From the NCBI RefSeq assembly GCF_042453785.1, contig NC_091675.1, positions 53,206,501 to 53,270,500 of the forward strand: a DNA stretch of 64,000 bases, given 5' to 3'. Below, one piece after another: positions 59,395-64,000 of this stretch. The stretch comes from Malus domestica. Its lineage: Eukaryota; Streptophyta; Magnoliopsida; Rosales; Rosaceae. How positions within the stretch are numbered: position 1 is the stretch's first letter; each line of letters starts with the position of its first letter. The notes beneath the pieces were generated by a model that saw nothing but the letters and a program-made list of their open reading frames with translations, did no database searches and had not been told where the DNA came from. Both the position numbers and the translations under genes were made by a program.

Positions 59395-60835
59395 CACCAA
59401 TAAATCATAATAGGGGAGTGCTAGCAACCTTCTTATTTCAACTTTCTCACTTCTACTCATCTAATGTGATTCCACTAGAACCCATAAGAGAGTCTGGGAG
59501 TCTCCATAGCAATCCTCGTTAGCTAATTACACGCACTAAACTTGTAGCTTCGAAAATGCAAACTCAAAACAAAGAAATACTAGCAACCTTTGCATTTGGA
59601 CCTTTTCACTTTAATAAATGACACATACCATCTTTTACATACAAAAAAAGACATCTCTGAACATAGAAATATTGATATGAGTTTAAATTAAGAGCACTCA
59701 AGTATTAACTAGTTAGTAACTTAATATAGAGTTAACCACGCATTTGACTCGTAACTACAATATTTTTCCATAATCTAACCCACTCACTTTGTAGATCTTC
59801 ATTCAAAGATAATTCTTACAAAAATCCACCCAAATCGAAAATCATTTAGCCATTTGATTATTGTCATGATCATTTCTTTGTTTTCCAACGACATTGTTCT
59901 TGTCTATTTTTTCTATCACATTTAGCTACTGAAATGACTTCCAATTGGGATGAATTTTTCTAAGGATAATTTTTTGAATAAAGATTTATAAAATGAATGG
60001 TTTAAATTATGAAAAAAAATGTTGTAGATTCCACCCAAACGCATAATAAGCATCGTATTAAGTTACTAACGAGTTATCGCTTGAGCGTTCTTAGAATTTA
60101 AATGTATAAAATGGTTTCAAATACGTTACACGGGTCAAATGAGTTATCTGTTTGTCACTATTATAGTATCACAAGGTCTACTAATATCTCTTATTTGTGA
60201 ATAAAAAATGTTGGTTTCAACTCTCATAAATTACGAGTTGAATATAAATTACGGCTTAAGCTTGTTGGTTTGTATTAGGTTGGAGATTTTCTGAGCCATT
60301 AAATTCCAATCCACGACCCAAACCCGACACAATACAACCCATTTCCAATTTCCCAAACCCGACACGATACAACCCATTTCCAATTTACCAACCCCGTGTC
60401 ACTTGCTCCCTCACTCACACCGTCTTGTACCGCCCTTTCTTCCTTTCGTTGCCGCCGTCAGAGGTTGTCCCTCTCAGCCTCTCTCCAGCGGCTCTTCCTC
60501 CTTCAAATTCTACTCACCGCAAAAAAGACAAGGGCACTCGGTCTTGGCATACAAGGACAAGAGGGCTTGCTTTTGCTGAAAATATTCACACAGAGTCGAA
60601 AGGATATTTTCAGGTATTTTTGTTGGTTCTATCTTTCAGTAATACATTGCGTATACATATAGTTTGATGGGTTTTAATTAATTTGCTGAATGAATGAATG
60701 AAATGATTGATTGGGCATGAAAATTTGTATGAAATGATTGGTGGGTTTTGGAATTGTTGATGGGATAAGTCATGGGTTTAGGGTTTATATGTTGTCCTGT
60801 ATTTTGATTTAAAAAAAAAAAAAAAAAAAAAAAAG
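59395..60835. other. Intergenic; possible orphan first exon near 60396-60613
   Basis: Mostly AT-rich. A 45-base tandem duplication (AATACAACCCATTTCCAATT) occurs at 60318-60390. A GC-richer block at 60396-60613 stays open in two frames and ends at a donor-like CAG|GTATTT, but its translation matches no family I know. A run of 24 A is at 60811-60834. Confidence 0.35.
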
Positions 60836-61279
60836 AAGCTCAAGGGAAAATTTTATAGGACGGCAATAAGGTCGGCGATGCTGTATGACACAGAATGTTG
60901 GGCGGTGAAGCATCAACACGTACACAAAATGGGTGTAGCGGAGATGAGGATGCTTCGTTGGATGTGTGGGCACACGAGAAAGGATAAGATTAGGAATGAG
61001 AATATCCGGGGTAAAGTAGGAGTAGCCGAAATTGAAGGAAAGATGAGAGAAAATCGGTTACGGTGGTTTGGACATGTGCAAAGAAGGCCTACTGACGCTC
61101 CGATTAGAAGATGCGACTATGGGACAGAGGTTCAGGGCCGAAGGGGTAGAGGAAGACCTAGGAAAACTTTGGAAGAGACCCTAAAAAAAGACTTAGAGTA
61201 CTTGGATCTAACGGAGGACATGACACAGGACAGAACACAATGGCGTTCTAAGATTCATATAGTCGATCCCACTCAGTGA
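60836..61279 (+). pseudogene. LINE reverse-transcriptase C-terminal tail
   Basis: The open frame reads KLKGKFYRTAIRSAMLYDTE, then MGVAEMRMLRWMCGHTRKDK, ENRLRWFGHVQRRPTDAP and TEDMTQDRTQWRSKIH before a stop at 61277-61279. This is the conserved end of plant RTE-type LINE proteins. The 5' part (endonuclease and RT core) is missing, as usual for 5'-truncated LINEs. Confidence 0.85.
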
Positions 61280-61539
61280 CTTGGATTTTCCAAGTCTCCA
61301 ACCGATAAGTTTTCCTCACTCGGGAAATTAAGGGAACACTACCTCAACCTACATGCTCCACTCACAAAGCTTCAACATACAAGCTTCAACAAAAGAAAAT
61401 TCAAAGAACTTAGCGAAGAAGGCTTTGGTGTATTTAACACAATACGTTGAAATGAAGGAAAGCTTATTTATTGATATCCCCAATAAGTTACAAATATGTA
61501 CATATACTTGAGTCAAAATAAACAAACAAGAGGGAGCCT

Positions 61540-62214
61540 TCACAAAGGTTGCTTAGGAGAAGTCTCAGCAGTCGGTAGAGCCCCAGAAAGAGAAGGCACC
61601 GGAGGGGGATCATTCGGAGCCTCAGTACTGGACAGAACCCTAGAAGGAGGAGGCATCAGATATTGATCATTTGGAGCTTCATTACGCGGTACAGCCCCAA
61701 AAGACGAAGGCAATAAATGCCCTTGGAACAAACCCACAAATCTCTGATGATCAAGTAAAACCTGACCATCAGATTCCTTCATCTGGTCAAGCTTCCTCTT
61801 CATGTTTGTAGCATAGTCATGTGCGAGCCGGTGCAACTGTTTATTCTCATGCTTGAGCCCTCTAATCTCCTGTTTGAGACTCATCACTTCAGCCGCCAAT
61901 TATTCAACTTGGCGGGTTCGAGCAAATAGGCGTTGGGCCATATTAGACACAGAACCTGCACACTGAACACTAAGAGCCAGAGAATCCTTAACAGCCAACT
62001 CATCAGACCGTTTGGAAAGTAGTCTGTTATCTTTGGGAGTGAGAAGGTTCCTGGCCACTACCGCAGCGGTCATATCATTCTTCATCACGGAATCCCCAAC
62101 GGTAAGAGGACCAGTAGGGGAGACGAAGGATGGGCGCTATATGTTGTCTGGAGAAGGCGGGGCTGTCTCTTCAACAAGGTTCAAGTCAAAACGACGGTCT
62201 GAGGGGCCAGACAT
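61540..62214 (-). pseudogene. Retroelement-type coiled-coil ORF, two stops
   Basis: A minus-strand frame from ATG 62214 (MSGPSDRRFDLNLVEE) to the stop at 61540 spans 225 codons and is interrupted by a stop after SPDNI and another after ARTRQVE. The second half has a heptad-rich stretch (LKQEIRGLKHENKQLHRL) and a proline-rich tail with repeated EAPNDQ/EAPNDP. I recognise this as a repeat-associated ORF common in Rosaceae genomes, probably carried by Gypsy-class elements; its function is not known to me. Confidence 0.55.
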
Positions 62215-62376
62215 TTTCAAAGGTGTTGAAGAGAGAAAAGGTCGGACAAATCAAGATCTTAGAAGTGCAAGAATGGAGCTTCTACTGGTGGATATTCAAG
62301 TGTGCTTTGGAACTTAATGTCAGCCTCTATAAAAATCTGCGCTCGACGAAGCTTCAGAAATCGAAGAGGCGCCTGC

Positions 62377-62590
62377 TCAGAAATCGAAGAGGCGTTTGCT
62401 TTCTCAAAAGCTGGGCTGCTTAGAGACCACGAGTGTCGATCTCAGAAATCGAAGAGGCGTTTGCTTTCTCAAAAGCTGGGCTGCTCAAAGACCACGAAGG
62501 TCGATCTCAGAAATCGAAGAGGCTTGCTTTCTCAAAAGCTGGGCTGCTCAGAGACCACGAGGGCCGATCTCAGAAATCGAAGAGGCACCT
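62377..62590. repeat. 64-bp tandem repeat
   Basis: Four units of about 63-65 bases, each starting CTCAGAAATCGAAGAGGC and containing CTTTCTCAAAAGCTGGGCTG. The short core ATCGAAGAGGC recurs through 63720. Confidence 0.85.
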
Positions 62591-62910
62591 ACTTTTCCAG
62601 CCTTGTCAGCACCTGTCACACGCACACTCAGCTTTGCGGAAATTATGGGCATTCTGTCGAAGATTTCTGGCGAAGTAGAAAGCACATGAATCGTACTGTT
62701 CAATCACCCACTTCCCACACGCAACAGTAGCTCATGGGTACCACATATAACTTTGCCAAAGTTCTCTGACAAAGTTGAGACACGTGAAGCTTGCAGCTCC
62801 CACTACATCGCTCTGACCAAGAAGGGTAAAAGAATAGCAAAGAAACAACACTAACAAAGTTTAGACACATAAATTTTGAAGGTCTAGCTACCATATTATT
62901 ACCCACAAGG

Positions 62911-63560
62911 GTAAAGGAACAGTACCACTGCTGGATAATTGGAAAGTCCCGCTGTGTCAACCTCTGTGCTTCGTGGCAAGGTAGACTAGCAAACATGCCC
63001 AACCTTTACTCACATTCGAGAAAACACTCCCAACAAGATTGCTTGCTCCAAAATCGAAGAGGCACCGCCCTCCGAATCTCGAGAGCCAAACTCCCAACAC
63101 GATTACTTTCTCAAAAATTGAAGAGAGGGTAAAGGAACAGTACCACTGCTGGATAATTGGAAAGTCCCTGTGTGTCAACCTCTGTGCTTCGTGGCAAGGT
63201 AGACTAGCAAACATGCCCAACCTTTACTCACATTCGAGAAAACACTCCCAACAAGATTGCTTGCTCCAAAATCGAAGAGGCATCGCCCTCCGAATCTCGA
63301 GAGCCAGACTCCTAACATGATTACTTTCTCAAAAATCGAAGAGAGGGTAAAGGAACAGTACCACTGCTGGATAATTGGAAAGTCCCTGTGTGTCAACCTC
63401 TGTGCTTCGTGGCAAGGTAGACTAACAAACATGCCCAACCTTTACTCACATTCGAGAAAACACTCCCAACAAGATTGCTTGCTCCAATATCGAAGAGGCA
63501 CCGCCCTCCGAATCTCGAGAGCCAGACTCCCAACATGATTACTTTCTCAAAAATCGAAGA
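62911..63560. repeat. 218-bp tandem repeat, three units
   Basis: GTAAAGGAACAGTACCACTG recurs at 62911, 63129 and 63347, exactly 218 apart, with high identity between units. Each unit carries one ATCGAAGAGGC core and a CCTCCGAATCTCGAGAGCC segment. Related flanks (GCTTGCAGCTCCCACTAC and GCTGGCAGCTCCCACTAC) near 62790 and 63822 suggest a larger 1-kb order. Probably the leader or LTR of the element carrying the coiled-coil ORF. Confidence 0.85.
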
Positions 63561-64000
63561 CATCGCTCTCCGAATCTCGAGAGCCAGACCTCCAGCAGGA
63601 TTGCTTTCTCAAAAATCGAAGAGGCATCGTTCTTCGAATCTCGAGAGCCGGATCCCCGACAGGATTGCTTGTTCGAAAACCGAAGAGGCACCACTTTCCC
63701 AACTTCAAGAGCTGGATCTCCTTGGATAAAGCTTGTCTGTAATCTTCACACGCAACATCAGCTTTCCAGATACCACAGACCACTTTTTCAAAGTGCTCTG
63801 ACAGAGTTAAAACTTGTGAAGCTGGCAGCTCCCACTACCGTGCTATGACCAAGCAGGGTAAAGGAATAGCATTATTACTTGATGTTAGGGAGACTCCTAT
63901 ATATGTCGACCTCCATCCCCAACGGACAGGCAGACCTGCAAAAATGCTCAACCCTTCCTCTTATCTGAGAGGGCACTCCCAACGAAGCCTTTCGAAATAT
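63561..64000. other. Continuation of the repeat-rich retroelement region
   Basis: More ATCGAAGAGGC-type units to about 63720, then sequence resembling 62750-62950. No gene; cut by the window edge. Confidence 0.5.

Noticed and set aside
62957-63538. Repeated 87- and 93-codon frames on both strands
   Set aside because: Created by the 218-bp tandem repeat; no start context or family similarity.
62377-63720. Regular direct repeats that could suggest a CRISPR-like array
   Set aside because: Repeats are contiguous with long near-identical units, not short repeats separated by unique spacers, and the genome is eukaryotic.

Overview
This is a plant nuclear window. It holds multi-exon and intronless eukaryotic genes, AT-rich intergenic DNA, and dense Ty1/Copia, Ty3/Gypsy, LINE, Helitron and MITE insertions. 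The repeat families and protein sequences suggest a woody Rosaceae species (apple/pear-like); that is an inference, not something shown here.

Regions. 1-5016: 5' half of a Copia element on the minus strand (gag start, very long leader, tRNA-Met primer site, 1.9-kb LTR), cut by the window edge. 5646-6081: a Mutator-type MITE. 6242-14047: a second Copia element on the minus strand with 358-bp LTRs, stops in pol, a 2.5-kb nested insertion in the protease/integrase spacer, and an extra gag stub beyond the left LTR. 14049-14623: the 3' exons of a broken ATP sulfurylase gene. 14546-43132: a head-to-tail segmental duplication. Unit 1 is about 14546-26941 and unit 2 about 27197-43132. Each unit carries the end of the ATP sulfurylase gene, a decayed plasma-membrane-type Ca2+-ATPase relic, and one intact intronless 1028-residue autoinhibited Ca2+-ATPase gene (ACA12/ACA13-like, minus strand). 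The two intact proteins differ at 20 residues, 12 of them in the first 123. After the duplication each unit took its own insertions: a Mutator MITE and a solo LTR in the unit 1 relic, a 734-bp LTR-like insertion, a small hAT-type MITE, a 4.5-kb composite and a Helitron in unit 2. Several have clean target-site duplications (TSDs) and the other unit supplies the empty site.

43133-49360 is a gene-free repeat graveyard: hAT, Mutator and PIF/Harbinger-type elements, a hAT transposase end, a Gypsy integrase relic and SINE-like repeats. 49483-58816 is a 14-exon membralin-family gene on the plus strand, predicted 672 residues, whose third intron holds two insertions, one a perfect 61-nt inverted repeat. 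58817-64000 holds a LINE reverse-transcriptase tail and part of a retroelement with a broken coiled-coil ORF and 64-bp and 218-bp tandem repeats.

Functionally, the living genes appear to be the two Ca2+ pumps and membralin. I see no operon-like or new multi-gene system. The most informative biology is the duplicated Ca2+-pump locus and its datable insertions.
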